From assembly GCA_965366625.1 (NCBI GenBank), contig CBDUGP010000001.1, forward strand, positions 248,001 to 312,000: a stretch of DNA of 64,000 bases, in the 5' to 3' direction. Source of the DNA: JAUIJL01 sp965366625 (GTDB taxonomy: Bacteria > Acidobacteriota > Thermoanaerobaculia > Multivoradales > J023). The stretch's first letter is position 1; each line of letters opens with the position of its first letter. The notes beneath the pieces were generated by a model. It was not told where the DNA came from. It ran no database searches and saw only the letters and a program-made list of their open reading frames with translations. A program made the translations under genes and the position numbers. Below, in pieces: positions 27,195 through 35,673 of this stretch.

Positions 27195-27887
27195 ATGATG
27201 GATCCGGATTGGATAGCTATCCCCGCGGGCAGTTTCATGATGGGCGGTGGTCCTCGATCCAACGAGAACCCGGCTCACGAGGTGGAGGTGTCGGCCTTTC
27301 GATTGGCTCGCACTCCCGTGAGAAGAGCGCAATTCCAGGTTTTTCTGGATCAGACGGCGAGGCCGGAGCCCGTGGAATGGCGGAATCCGGCCTTTGGTCA
27401 TCCCGACATGCCGGCGGTCGGCACGACCTGGTACGACGCCCAAGCCTATTGCTCTTGGTTGTCGGAGCATTTAGGGATGGCGGTTCGGCTACTGACGGAA
27501 GCGGAGTGGGAGTGGGCCGCCCGTGGGGGCAGAGACGTCACCTATCCGTGGGGTGATCTTCCACCGGAAGATTTGGTGGACTACTCGTCGCGGTGGTTGA
27601 AGGGGCCGGAGCCGGTGGATGCCTATCCGTCGATCCATCCTTGGGGGCTGCTCGGCATGTGCGAGAACGTGCACGAGTGGTGCTCGGATTGGTACGGCGC
27701 GGATTACTACGCGGAATCACCCCGCCTAAATCCCCAGGGGCCGGATTCCGGGCGTCGAAGGGCGTCCAGAGGGGGTGCCTGGCGCCACGACGTGAAAGTT
27801 TGTCGGGTGACCCACCGCTCGTCGATTCCGCCGGATAAGAGCTATTCGGACTATGGATTTCGAGTGGCCACGGCTGCTGAAAGTTAG
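27195..27887 (+). CDS. SUMF1/FGE-fold protein lacking the catalytic cysteine pair
   Basis: 230 residues forming one formylglycine-generating-enzyme-like domain. It opens with WIAIPAGSFMMGGG and has LTEAEWEWAARGG, GNVHEW-like CENVHEWCSDWY and ends SDYGFRVA. In true FGE two cysteines near the C-terminus (CHxSYC type) bind copper and oxidise the sulfatase cysteine. Here the corresponding stretch reads RGGAWRHDVKVCRVTHRSS, so only the second is present. It is therefore more likely a member of the wider SUMF1 family with another role than a sulfatase activator. No signal peptide is visible. It is the last gene of the rightward arm, 12 bp after the propeller gene. Confidence 0.88.
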   Translation: MMDPDWIAIPAGSFMMGGGPRSNENPAHEVEVSAFRLARTPVRRAQFQVFLDQTARPEPVEWRNPAFGHPDMPAVGTTWYDAQAYCSWLSEHLGMAVRLLTEAEWEWAARGGRDVTYPWGDLPPEDLVDYSSRWLKGPEPVDAYPSIHPWGLLGMCENVHEWCSDWYGADYYAESPRLNPQGPDSGRRRASRGGAWRHDVKVCRVTHRSSIPPDKSYSDYGFRVATAAES

Positions 27888-28066
27888 AATTTAAAAAAAT
27901 TTCAACTTTTTTGACCCTGACCTATATCAAAGTCGGCCGGCTGGTCTCTATTGAAACAGAGGGCGAACGGCACCCCAGCCGGTGCTTGCAAAAGCCCGTT
28001 CTCTACCCTCAGCGCGCTTAGGTGCGTTCGGCCGACAAATAGGGGGTTCGGTCGAGGAGGGGGAAG

Positions 28067-28095
28067 GGTTGTCGCGGGGTCGATCCGCGACAACC
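28067..28095. other. Perfect 11-bp stem-loop in the 27888-28206 gap
   Basis: GGTTGTCGCGG / CCGCGACAACC with a 7-nt loop. It lies in the 319-bp gap between the SUMF1 gene and the convergent OPT transporter gene. No T-run follows on either strand, so it may be an RNA end structure rather than a classical terminator. The first 20 bp of the gap are an A/T-rich tract. Confidence 0.5.
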
Positions 28096-28136
28096 TAAGG
28101 TTCGCCGCTCTCGTCTCTTGCGGCGCTTGATTTGTT

Positions 28137-28166
28137 AACGGCACGGATCCTCGGGTCCGTGCCGTT
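28137..28166. terminator. Hairpin, probable bidirectional terminator
   Basis: AACGGCACGGA / TCCGTGCCGTT, a perfect 11-bp stem with an 8-nt loop, followed by AGCTTTTGG on the plus strand. It lies between two convergent transcription units, about 40 bp past the OPT gene stop. Confidence 0.6.
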
Positions 28167-28206
28167 AGCTTTTGGTCCCCAGCTCTCAGCTTTGAAAGTG
28201 AGGCGA

Positions 28207-30177
28207 TCAGTTTTCCAGCTTGCGTTTGGCGAACACAGCCAGCAGCCCGGCGATGGCCAAAACGGCTAATAGAGCCAAGGCTTGCGCGGCCGGACCGGGA
28301 AGGTCGAGCGGGATGCCGGTGATCTTTTTGCCACCGGTCAATCCGACCCAAGAAGCGAGCAAAACGCCCGTCAGACCGCCGCCGCCCACCAAACCGGAGC
28401 CGAAGAGCACGCCCTGCTCGCGTCGTCGCTCAGACTCTTTTTCTTCCTGGTTGCGGGTCAGCAAGTGGCGCAACAGGCCGCCGACGAAAACCGCCGCCAT
28501 GGTGTAGAGGGGTAGGTAGACGCCCACCGCAAAAGCGAGCACCGGAGCCCCGAGGGCGGCCACCACCAAGGCCAGCGCCACGCCGATTCCGATCAACGCC
28601 CAAGGCAAGTTTTGGTCGAGCACGCCGTCGATCACCAGCTTCATGAGCACAGCTTGGGGAGCGGGTAGCTCCTCGCCGCCGAGGCCGCCCTCGACGTTGC
28701 TGTCGAGCATCATGACCACCGCGCAAACGAAACCGGCGGAGGTGATCACACCGATCAGCTCACCCACTTGCTGCCAGCGTGGAGTCGCGCCCAATAGGAA
28801 ACCTGTTTTGAGATCCTGAGAGGTGTCGCCGGCGATCGAAGCGGCGATGCACACCACCGTGCCGACCATCAGCGCCGTGGCCTTGCCCATGGTGTCGGTC
28901 CAGCCCAGGGCCAGGAAGACCATGCTCACACCCAATAGGGTGGCGATGGTCATGCCCGAAGTGGGGTTGGAGGTCACGCCCACCAGGCCGACGATGCGTG
29001 AACTGACGGTGACGAAGAAGAACGCGAAAACGGCGATGAGGATCGAGGCCACCGCCCTGGCGAGCACCGAATCGATGGCTCCGAGCACGCCGGGAATGAG
29101 GGTCAAAGCCAACAGGATGCCACCGATCATCATCAAGACGAGCTTGAAGGAAAGGTCGTTGTCCGTTCGCTCGACTTCGATCTGGTCACCACCGCCGGCC
29201 TGTTTTTTCAATTGCTCGAATCCGAGCTTGAAGGATTCGAGCATGGTCGGGATGGATTTGATCAAGGTGATCATGCCGCCGGTGGCCACGGCGCCGGCGC
29301 CGATATAGCGAATGTAGCGATTCCAGATTTCGCTCGCCGACATCTCGCTGATCAGCTTGACGGTTTCGGGAAAGACCGGAGCGCTTTGGGAGGCGCCCCA
29401 ATAGTCGATCAAGGGAATGATCACCAAGGCCGAAAGCGCGCCACCGGCGACCATCACCGTGGCGATTCTGAGGCCGAGGATATAACCCACACCGATCAGA
29501 GCCGGCGAGACGCTGATCGCCAATTTGGCTTTGCCTATCAAGGCCAACTCAAATTTACCTTGGACCAACTTGAAGCCGTCCGTGAGCAGCTTGAAAAACA
29601 TGCCGACCCCAATGCCCCAGAACACCGGCGACGCCTGTTGTCGGCTGCCCTGTGACGCCACCAGAACCTCGGCACAGGCCAACCCCTCGGGGTATGGCAA
29701 CTTGCCGTGCTCCTGCTTAATCAAATAGCGACGTAGGGGGATCATCGCCAACACGCCGATCAGGCCGCCGGACATGGCGAGCAAAGTGATCTGCTGCCAT
29801 TGCACGGGCATGCCCCAAATGAAGAGCGCCGGTACCGTGAAGAGCACACCCGAGGCGACCGAGGAACTGGCGGAACCGATGGTCTGAGAGGTATTGGCTT
29901 CGAGGATCGTATGTTTGAAGCCAAAAGCCGAGAGTAGTCGGAAAGCGACCACGGTGAGCACGGCCACGGGAATAGAAGTGGAGATCGTCAGACCTGCCTT
30001 CAAACCCAGATAGGTATTGGCAGCGCCGAAGACCACGCCCAGAATCACGCCGGTCACCACCGCTTTGAGCGTGAACTCCGCCAAGGTTTCCCCTTGGGTT
30101 AGGGGTACATAGGATTCGCCTTCTTTCAACTCGTAGGCGGTAGGCGGTAGCTTTCTGGTCGGCTTGGGATCGGCCAT
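28207..30177 (-). CDS. OPT-family oligopeptide transporter
   Basis: 656 residues with about sixteen hydrophobic segments. The N-terminus reads LTQGETLAEFTLKAVVTGVILGVVFGAANTYLGLKAGLT (parts), the pattern seen at the start of bacterial OPT proteins. Other landmarks are LPYPEGLACAEVLV and GDTSQDLKTGFLLGATPRWQQ. OPT proteins move peptides, glutathione or metal-chelate complexes across the inner membrane, probably with protons; the exact substrate cannot be told. Single gene, convergent with the carbohydrate locus. Confidence 0.93.
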   Translation of the reverse strand: MADPKPTRKLPPTAYELKEGESYVPLTQGETLAEFTLKAVVTGVILGVVFGAANTYLGLKAGLTISTSIPVAVLTVVAFRLLSAFGFKHTILEANTSQTIGSASSSVASGVLFTVPALFIWGMPVQWQQITLLAMSGGLIGVLAMIPLRRYLIKQEHGKLPYPEGLACAEVLVASQGSRQQASPVFWGIGVGMFFKLLTDGFKLVQGKFELALIGKAKLAISVSPALIGVGYILGLRIATVMVAGGALSALVIIPLIDYWGASQSAPVFPETVKLISEMSASEIWNRYIRYIGAGAVATGGMITLIKSIPTMLESFKLGFEQLKKQAGGGDQIEVERTDNDLSFKLVLMMIGGILLALTLIPGVLGAIDSVLARAVASILIAVFAFFFVTVSSRIVGLVGVTSNPTSGMTIATLLGVSMVFLALGWTDTMGKATALMVGTVVCIAASIAGDTSQDLKTGFLLGATPRWQQVGELIGVITSAGFVCAVVMMLDSNVEGGLGGEELPAPQAVLMKLVIDGVLDQNLPWALIGIGVALALVVAALGAPVLAFAVGVYLPLYTMAAVFVGGLLRHLLTRNQEEKESERRREQGVLFGSGLVGGGGLTGVLLASWVGLTGGKKITGIPLDLPGPAAQALALLAVLAIAGLLAVFAKRKLEN

Positions 30178-30257
30178 GACATCTCCGTAGGGTTCAACAG
30201 TTCGGGAAAGGGCTTTTCTATCACGTCAGGGCTCGATCCGGTCCCTGGACGGAGGCC

Positions 30258-31142
30258 TCAAGGAGGTTGGCGAACGAGGCGGAAAGCGCGGAAAGCCAAA
30301 GGGGCGCCAAGCGCAACCCACGTGCCGATCGCCCCATAGCGGACGAAATCAGACATCGCCTCGAATCCGGCGTGGTCGGGCAAGAGCTCTTTCAAACCCC
30401 AGCGTAAGGCAAACGTGCCCGCGAGTCCGATGGCGACGGCTGCCGACAAACGTGCCGGGCCTCGAGGTAAGCCGGGGCTGAGCCGATGCGCTTGCCGGGC
30501 CCCCAGCCATAAGGTCAGGAACACACCACCCGCCTTGGCGCCGGTGGTGTCGTGTTGGTAAATGGGAAACGAGAATACAGCCGGCACCACCGCCAGCGTC
30601 AAATAGAGGAAACGAGACCGCTGTCCGAGCCGTTGCCAGAAAGCCGGTGGACAGGTGTCGCTCCAATGTCGGATGAGAACCATCACGAGGGCGCCGAGAA
30701 GCAATCCCCAACTGACGTCACGCAGGGTGTGAACCCCAAGATAAACGCGGCTGAAGGCCACTCCCAGGGCCAAGGTCCACGCCAACGTCCACACCCATGG
30801 CAAGGCCCGGCGTCGCTCGGTCGCCCTGCGGTATTCCAGGGCCAACCAGGGCCAAATCGCCCCTGCGACCATGGCGTGTCCGCTGGGGAACGACCAACCC
30901 TCCGCGACGGCCAAGGCTAAGGCAGGGTCCGGGCGCGGCACTTGAAAAATTGCTTTCAAAACGCTGTTGGCCAAACCGATCGTGGCCACAAGCAGGGTCG
31001 CCCGGGTAAAGATTTGCCGGTCGAACAACCAATAACCGACCGTAAAGGCGAGCAGGAAGAAAGTGGGCTCGCCGGTGAATGAGAGCGCCTTGAATAGAGG
31101 GGTCAGGAGATCGTGACGGAGAGCTTCGATCCACACGGTCAT
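30258..31142 (-). CDS. PAP2-family membrane phosphatase
   Basis: 294 residues, about seven membrane helices. All three parts of the phosphatidic-acid-phosphatase signature are present: KAIFQVPRP (KxxxxxxRP), PSGH, and SRVYLGVHTLRD (SRxxxxxHxxxD). It should remove phosphate from a lipid such as undecaprenyl diphosphate or a phosphatidyl lipid on the outer face of the inner membrane. It begins 12 bp after the VWFA-related gene and is probably cotranscribed with it. Confidence 0.92.
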   Translation of the reverse strand: MTVWIEALRHDLLTPLFKALSFTGEPTFFLLAFTVGYWLFDRQIFTRATLLVATIGLANSVLKAIFQVPRPDPALALAVAEGWSFPSGHAMVAGAIWPWLALEYRRATERRRALPWVWTLAWTLALGVAFSRVYLGVHTLRDVSWGLLLGALVMVLIRHWSDTCPPAFWQRLGQRSRFLYLTLAVVPAVFSFPIYQHDTTGAKAGGVFLTLWLGARQAHRLSPGLPRGPARLSAAVAIGLAGTFALRWGLKELLPDHAGFEAMSDFVRYGAIGTWVALGAPLAFRAFRLVRQPP

Positions 31143-31154
31143 GTCCGGTCCGCT

Positions 31155-32306
31155 TCAGAGACCGAATCGATAGCCGGTCCGAGCTCGGACTTCGATGTCG
31201 GGATCCGTGGTGCTCACGGTGAGGGTCTGGTAGCCGATTTCGCCCGACGGTCGCTCGGATCGATAGGTCAGCAAGTAGTAACCGTAATTTTCGCTCGCGA
31301 TCGCTTGGAACGGCTGAAAGAAACCGGTGAAATTCGGGTCGTAACGACCGCCGGTGTCGTTCGCTAATTTCTGTAGGAAGTCTTCCTGCGGTGGTGGTGA
31401 GCCCGCCGGCGTCAGGTCGATGGGATACACAGCCACGTTGTGATCGTTGAGAACTGGCTCGAGCTGAGGGTAGTAGCGGGGATCGGGAATCGACGTTCGA
31501 CCACCGGCTTTTTCGACTCCGAAGCCGATGGTGTAAAGCAACATCACCTTGCGTCCGATCAAGAAACCCGTGGACTCGGCGACCTGTTGGATCGCTTCAT
31601 AAACGTTGGACGCGGATTCCTCCAGCTCCCGACCCACGGGTAGCCGGCTGAGGATCCCCAGCTCGCGGCCTCGAACCACGGCCTCCCGGCGTCCCGGGCG
31701 GAAGTGGTCGGGTTTCTTGCCCGACGCAACCCTCTCGAGGGCGTCGGAAAGGACCTCGTGGTCTTGGGTGAAATCCTGGTGCACTCGGAGTCCGACGTCG
31801 TAGCTCACCACCGACACCCAATCCGAGGGCTCCATGGCTTCGTTGACCCACTTTCTGGCGTCTCGAACCGCCCTCAGCTGTTGGCGCATGAGACGATTGT
31901 TGAATAGGCCGAATCGGGTCTGGTCGTGAAAAAATAGAATGAAGTATCGGCTGGAAGGCACTTCTTCTACCGAGGAGTCAGCGTCTGTCGAAGTGTCAGT
32001 CTCTGCCGAGGTAGCAGACGAGGCTTCGGTACCGTAGCGGGTGGAGTAGTAACTGACGGACGTGAGCTCGACCGGTTGACCGTCTTCCTCGACGACGAAA
32101 TCCTCGATTCCGAGCCCTCGAACGACCTCACCGTCGCGCAAAGCCAGAACGTCTAGGAAGACCTCTGAAACCTCCACCAGGTCCTCAAAGGTCTGCAGCT
32201 TCAGCCCCTCCACAGGCGGATCTTGAGCCAAGGCTGGGGAGGAGAGGGAGATAAGTGTACCGAACAGCACCAGGCACAGGCATGAATACCGCGTCTCGTC
32301 GAGCAC
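31155..32306 (-). CDS. Exported VWFA-related protein, acidobacterial type
   Basis: 383 residues, starting with GTG 32306 because AAGGAGG lies five bases upstream (GGAGG at 32316-32312). A signal peptide (LCLVLFGTLISLSSPALAQ) is followed by a short beta domain (VSEVFLDVLALRDGEVVRGLGIEDFVVEEDG, in parts) and a von Willebrand A-like domain. The family is a hallmark of Acidobacteria. The expected metal site DxSxS is changed to HDQTR in YFILFFHDQTRFG, so metal-dependent adhesion is doubtful. A Ser/Thr/Asp-rich loop (about 95-115) separates the two domains. Function unknown; probably protein binding outside the inner membrane. Confidence 0.85.
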   Translation of the reverse strand: MLDETRYSCLCLVLFGTLISLSSPALAQDPPVEGLKLQTFEDLVEVSEVFLDVLALRDGEVVRGLGIEDFVVEEDGQPVELTSVSYYSTRYGTEASSATSAETDTSTDADSSVEEVPSSRYFILFFHDQTRFGLFNNRLMRQQLRAVRDARKWVNEAMEPSDWVSVVSYDVGLRVHQDFTQDHEVLSDALERVASGKKPDHFRPGRREAVVRGRELGILSRLPVGRELEESASNVYEAIQQVAESTGFLIGRKVMLLYTIGFGVEKAGGRTSIPDPRYYPQLEPVLNDHNVAVYPIDLTPAGSPPPQEDFLQKLANDTGGRYDPNFTGFFQPFQAIASENYGYYLLTYRSERPSGEIGYQTLTVSTTDPDIEVRARTGYRFGL

Positions 32307-32755
32307 ATCGACCTCCTTGCGAGCGAGTCACACCCCATGAGGAGGTGTGGAGAGGTGATAAGAAAGCGAAAGTCTGCAACCTTAGAGATGATGCCAGAGA
32401 ACGACCCGGGAAGCGAAGGATTGAACGCCTCAGGCAGCCTCAGAAGCGGTCAAAAATCGCGACAAATTCTGTAAATACAAGGCTTATGAGACTCTTCAGG
32501 AATTGGATATTCACCCCTAGCTATAGACCTGTGGAAAACGTCGGGTGATTTTCATCAGAAAGACAGGGGGGTATCTGCGGCGGTCTTGTTAAGTGTTGAA
32601 AACAATAGACTTGAATGTTGTGCACATTTTCTTGTGCAAATCGTCGGAAACCCCGATGTTTGTTGGCTTCTCGCGCATTTTCCGGCTACTTTTCCACAGG
32701 CTTTTTCACACGTTCTGCGGAAGATTTGAAGAACACGCAAAGATTTGGAGAACCC
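32307..32755. other. 449-bp gene-free, A/T-rich gap with three DnaA-box-like sequences
   Basis: No plausible gene is present. Three exact matches to the DnaA-box pattern TTWTNCACA occur: TTTTCCACA at 32690-32698 (+), TTTTTCACA at 32702-32710 (+), and TTTTCCACA on the minus strand at 32538-32530. One near match (TTGTGCACA) lies at about 32618. The two TTTTCCACAGG sequences form an inverted pair. The gap is visibly richer in A and T than its neighbours. No dnaA, dnaN, gidA or rnpA lies nearby, so an origin role is uncertain. Confidence 0.35.
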
Positions 32756-33145
32756 ATGGAGATTCGGCTCAAAAGGGCCTATGAAACGCCCTCCGACGAG
32801 GATGGTCTAAGGATCTTGACCGAGCGATTGTGGCCTCGGGGCGTGTCGAAAGAGCGGGCACGGATCGATCAATGGGCGAAGTCGTGGTCGCCCTCCCCGG
32901 AGCTGCGGAAGTGGTATGGCCATGAGGCCGAGAAGTGGCCCGAATTCCAGAATCGTTATCGCCGGGAACTCTTCGACCGAGCTTCGGAATTGGAGGGTTG
33001 GGCGGAAGAGGTGAGCAACCATGAAACGGTGACCTTCGTATTTGGGTCGAAGGGGGAGTTGGTCAGCTCAGTGGTGCTCCGGCAGGTGGTCTACGAGGTC
33101 CTCGGAATGAAGGCGCCGCCGAGTTCGGCTTGGGGGAAAGCGTAG
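32756..33145 (+). CDS. DUF488 family protein
   Basis: 129 residues from ATG 32756, which has GGAG five bases upstream; upstream in-frame codons belong to the non-coding gap. The protein shows the DUF488 (YeaO-like) features RAYETPSDEDGLRILTERLWPRGVSKE and WYGHEAEKWPEFQNRYRREL, read in parts. The family is cytosolic and small and its biochemical role is not established. It is followed 116 bp later by the glutaredoxin-like gene on the same strand. Confidence 0.9.
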   Translation: MEIRLKRAYETPSDEDGLRILTERLWPRGVSKERARIDQWAKSWSPSPELRKWYGHEAEKWPEFQNRYRRELFDRASELEGWAEEVSNHETVTFVFGSKGELVSSVVLRQVVYEVLGMKAPPSSAWGKA

Positions 33146-33261
33146 AAAGGTTAGAATAGGGACACGAGGGCAGGATGCTGCCTCTTGCCGTCCTCAACCC
33201 GAATTTCGCCCTCAGGCCCGAATTTCGTCCTATGACCCCTGACCAATCGAGAGACCCCATC

Positions 33262-33930
33262 ATGAAAACTCTACGCTTTGGGCTGCTGCTGGGCCTTTCG
33301 GCTCTGACCTTGTTCCTTTGCTTCTCAACCGCCGCCGATGTGTTGGTTTTGACGGACGGCACCCAGGTGTTGACCGAAGGAGCCTTTGAGGTCCAAGGTA
33401 AACGCACGACCTATACCGATCCAGAAGGCCGTTTGTTGGCCATGCGGTCTTCCGAAATCGACTTCGAGGCGACGAAGACGGCCAATATGCCCGCTCCCAA
33501 GGGCATGCCGAGCGCCCGGGACACGGCGGTCCCACCCCACAAAGAACCGGTTTTGGTGTTGACGGATGCGGATATTCCGGCTGGAGACACGGATTCCGAA
33601 AACAACGATGGGCCGGCTGCGAGTCAAATCACTCTTTACGTCACGGATTGGTGCGGTTATTGCCGCAAGACCGAGCGTCTGCTGAATGAGCTGGAAGTCG
33701 CTTACGAAACCGTGGACGTGGAAAAAGTACCCGGGGCTCGCGCCGAGAAGAATCGCGTTAAGCCGGGGTGCGGGGTGCCAGTGGTGGTGATCGCCGACGA
33801 ATCTGTCTGCGGTTATGCGGAAAACAAGATTCGGGAGATGGTCGAAGGTCTCAAAGCATCCGAGAGTCCCACCGCCGACGGAACCGACGGGCAGGCGGGC
33901 AGCGAGGCGACCGAAGCCGAAGAGGCCTGA
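33262..33930 (+). CDS. Exported glutaredoxin-like protein with N-terminal acidobacterial domain
   Basis: 222 residues from ATG 33262, chosen because it opens a signal peptide (MKTLRFGLLLGLSALTLFLC...AA). Residues about 26-70 (VLVLTDGTQVLTEGAFEVQG...SEIDFEATK) form a small beta domain that I associate with exported acidobacterial proteins. After a linker comes a glutaredoxin fold (about 122-205) with the redox pair Cys131-Gly-Tyr-Cys134 and the cis-proline loop CGVPVVVI. The end is acidic and disordered. Glutaredoxins usually work in the cytosol with glutathione; here export suggests a thiol-exchange role in the envelope. Confidence 0.85.
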   Translation: MKTLRFGLLLGLSALTLFLCFSTAADVLVLTDGTQVLTEGAFEVQGKRTTYTDPEGRLLAMRSSEIDFEATKTANMPAPKGMPSARDTAVPPHKEPVLVLTDADIPAGDTDSENNDGPAASQITLYVTDWCGYCRKTERLLNELEVAYETVDVEKVPGARAEKNRVKPGCGVPVVVIADESVCGYAENKIREMVEGLKASESPTADGTDGQAGSEATEAEEA

Positions 33931-33954
33931 TCGGCGATCTACGGTCTTGGTGGA

Positions 33955-35556
33955 TCAACCATTTTCGGCAATCATTCGGGCTGCTCTCTCGGCGATCATG
34001 ATGGTGGGTGCGTTGGTATTGCCGCCGATCAGCTCGGGCATGACCGAAGCGTCGGCGACTCGCAGGCCGTCGATGCCGTGGACTTTGAGCCGGGGATCCA
34101 CCACCGTTTGAAGGGGACCCTGCTCGGGGCCCATGGCGCATGAGCAGGCCGGGTGGTAGAGGGTCTCCGCACGGCGACGCACAAAGTTTTCCAATTGTCT
34201 TTCGTCTGCCGCCTCGATGCCGGGCCACACCTCGCGATCCGTAACGTCTCGAAAGGCGGGGGTCGCGGCCAAGCGGCGAGCCTGCCGCACACCCTCGACC
34301 AGAATCCTCAAATCCTCGGGGTCGTCGAAGTAATTGCCGATGATGCGCGGTGGATCCAACGGGTCTGCGGACCTCAGGGTAATGCTGCCGCGGCTTTTGG
34401 GTTTGATCAAGGTCGGGCCGAAGTTGAAGCCGTGATCCGCGGCGGAATCGAAGCCGTGGTCGATGAGCGCGGCGGGGATGAAATGGAATTGCAGATCTGG
34501 TTGGGGCAAGTCGGGGCCGGATCGAATAAAGGCTCCGCCCTCACAAACGGTGGTGGTCAGCGGACCCCGTTTGAGCAGCAAATACTTCAACAAATTGCCG
34601 AGCGTTTCGGCGTTGTCGAGGCCCATGTCTTGCCGGCTGCGGTAGATCACCGACACCACCGGGTGGTCTTGGAGGTTCTGGCCGACGCCCGGAAGATCGT
34701 GCACGACCGAAATGTCGTGTTCGCGTAAGGCGTCCGCTGGACCGATTCCGGAGAGCAACAGGAGGTGAGGAGATCCGATCGCTCCTGCCGCCAAAATCAC
34801 CTCGTGCTCGGCGGTGAAGCTTCGGGTTTGACCCTCGTGGTGGACCCGAATTCCGGTGGCGCGCCTTCCTTCCACGGTCAGGCCCAAGGCGCGGCAATGG
34901 GTCAAAACGGTCAGGTTGGGGCGTTTGCGGGCCGGTTTCAGGAAAGCCGTCGAGGTGCTGCAGCGCTTTCCCTTGTTTTGGGTCACCTGATAGAGGCCCA
35001 CGCCTTCCTGTTGGGCGCCGTTGAAATCCCCATTGGCCGGCCAGCCGAGGTGTTCGGCGGCGGCCAGGAACCGCTCACTCAAGGGGTTGACGTAGCGTCG
35101 CTCCTGGACTTCGAGCGGGCCGCCGACGCCGTGAAAATCCGACGGGCCCCGTTGTTGGTTTTCCGACGCCTTGAAGAAGGGCAGCACGTCATCGAAAGAC
35201 CAGCCGGAGGCACCGTAATGGGATTGCCAGCGGTCGTAATCTCGCTTGTGACCACGAACATACAGCATGGCGTTGAGGGAGCTGCATCCACCCAACATCT
35301 TGCCCCGAGGCCAATAGAGCCGTCGACCTTGGCAATGGGGTTCGGGATCGGTTTCGTAGGCCCAATCCAGATCCGTTTTGAAGAGTTTCGTAAACCCCGG
35401 CGGAATATGTACCTCTTTGGCCCGATCCTCGGCGCCGGCTTCGATCAACAAAACCTGTCGCGACGGATCCTCGCTCAGGCGGGCGGCGAGCACGCAACCC
35501 GCTGAGCCGGCTCCCACAACAATCAGGTCGTAATGTGAGTTGAGCTTTCTTGCCAA
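33955..35556 (-). CDS. GMC-family FAD oxidoreductase (choline dehydrogenase-like)
   Basis: 533 residues. The FAD dinucleotide fold is at the N-terminus (DLIVVGAGSAGCVLAARLSEDPS). The two GMC signatures follow: GKMLGGCSSLNAMLYVRGH near residue 85 and GAIGSPHLLLLSGIGPA near 255. Near the C-terminus are HPACSCAMG, holding the catalytic-base histidine region, and GGNTNAPTIMIAERAA. Such enzymes oxidise choline or other alcohols with FAD. The substrate is undetermined; no betaine aldehyde dehydrogenase or transporter adjoins it. The protein appears cytosolic, with no signal peptide. Convergent with the glutaredoxin-like gene (24 bp gap). Confidence 0.94.
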   Translation of the reverse strand: MARKLNSHYDLIVVGAGSAGCVLAARLSEDPSRQVLLIEAGAEDRAKEVHIPPGFTKLFKTDLDWAYETDPEPHCQGRRLYWPRGKMLGGCSSLNAMLYVRGHKRDYDRWQSHYGASGWSFDDVLPFFKASENQQRGPSDFHGVGGPLEVQERRYVNPLSERFLAAAEHLGWPANGDFNGAQQEGVGLYQVTQNKGKRCSTSTAFLKPARKRPNLTVLTHCRALGLTVEGRRATGIRVHHEGQTRSFTAEHEVILAAGAIGSPHLLLLSGIGPADALREHDISVVHDLPGVGQNLQDHPVVSVIYRSRQDMGLDNAETLGNLLKYLLLKRGPLTTTVCEGGAFIRSGPDLPQPDLQFHFIPAALIDHGFDSAADHGFNFGPTLIKPKSRGSITLRSADPLDPPRIIGNYFDDPEDLRILVEGVRQARRLAATPAFRDVTDREVWPGIEAADERQLENFVRRRAETLYHPACSCAMGPEQGPLQTVVDPRLKVHGIDGLRVADASVMPELIGGNTNAPTIMIAERAARMIAENG

Positions 35557-35673
35557 AGGGATCCTCCGAGGCGAGGGTGGGTATTAGGAATCCGCAGAGT
35601 ATCAGAGCGCATCTCCATGGAGCAGGGCGGAGGGTTTCGAAACGGCGGTTCGCACGTTCTGCAGTGAGCACAG

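Noticed and set aside
32528..32710. Calling this gap the chromosomal origin outright
   Set aside because: Three DnaA-box matches and A/T richness are suggestive only; no dnaA/dnaN/gidA/rpmH neighbourhood and no skew information is available, so it is reported as a candidate, not as oriC.
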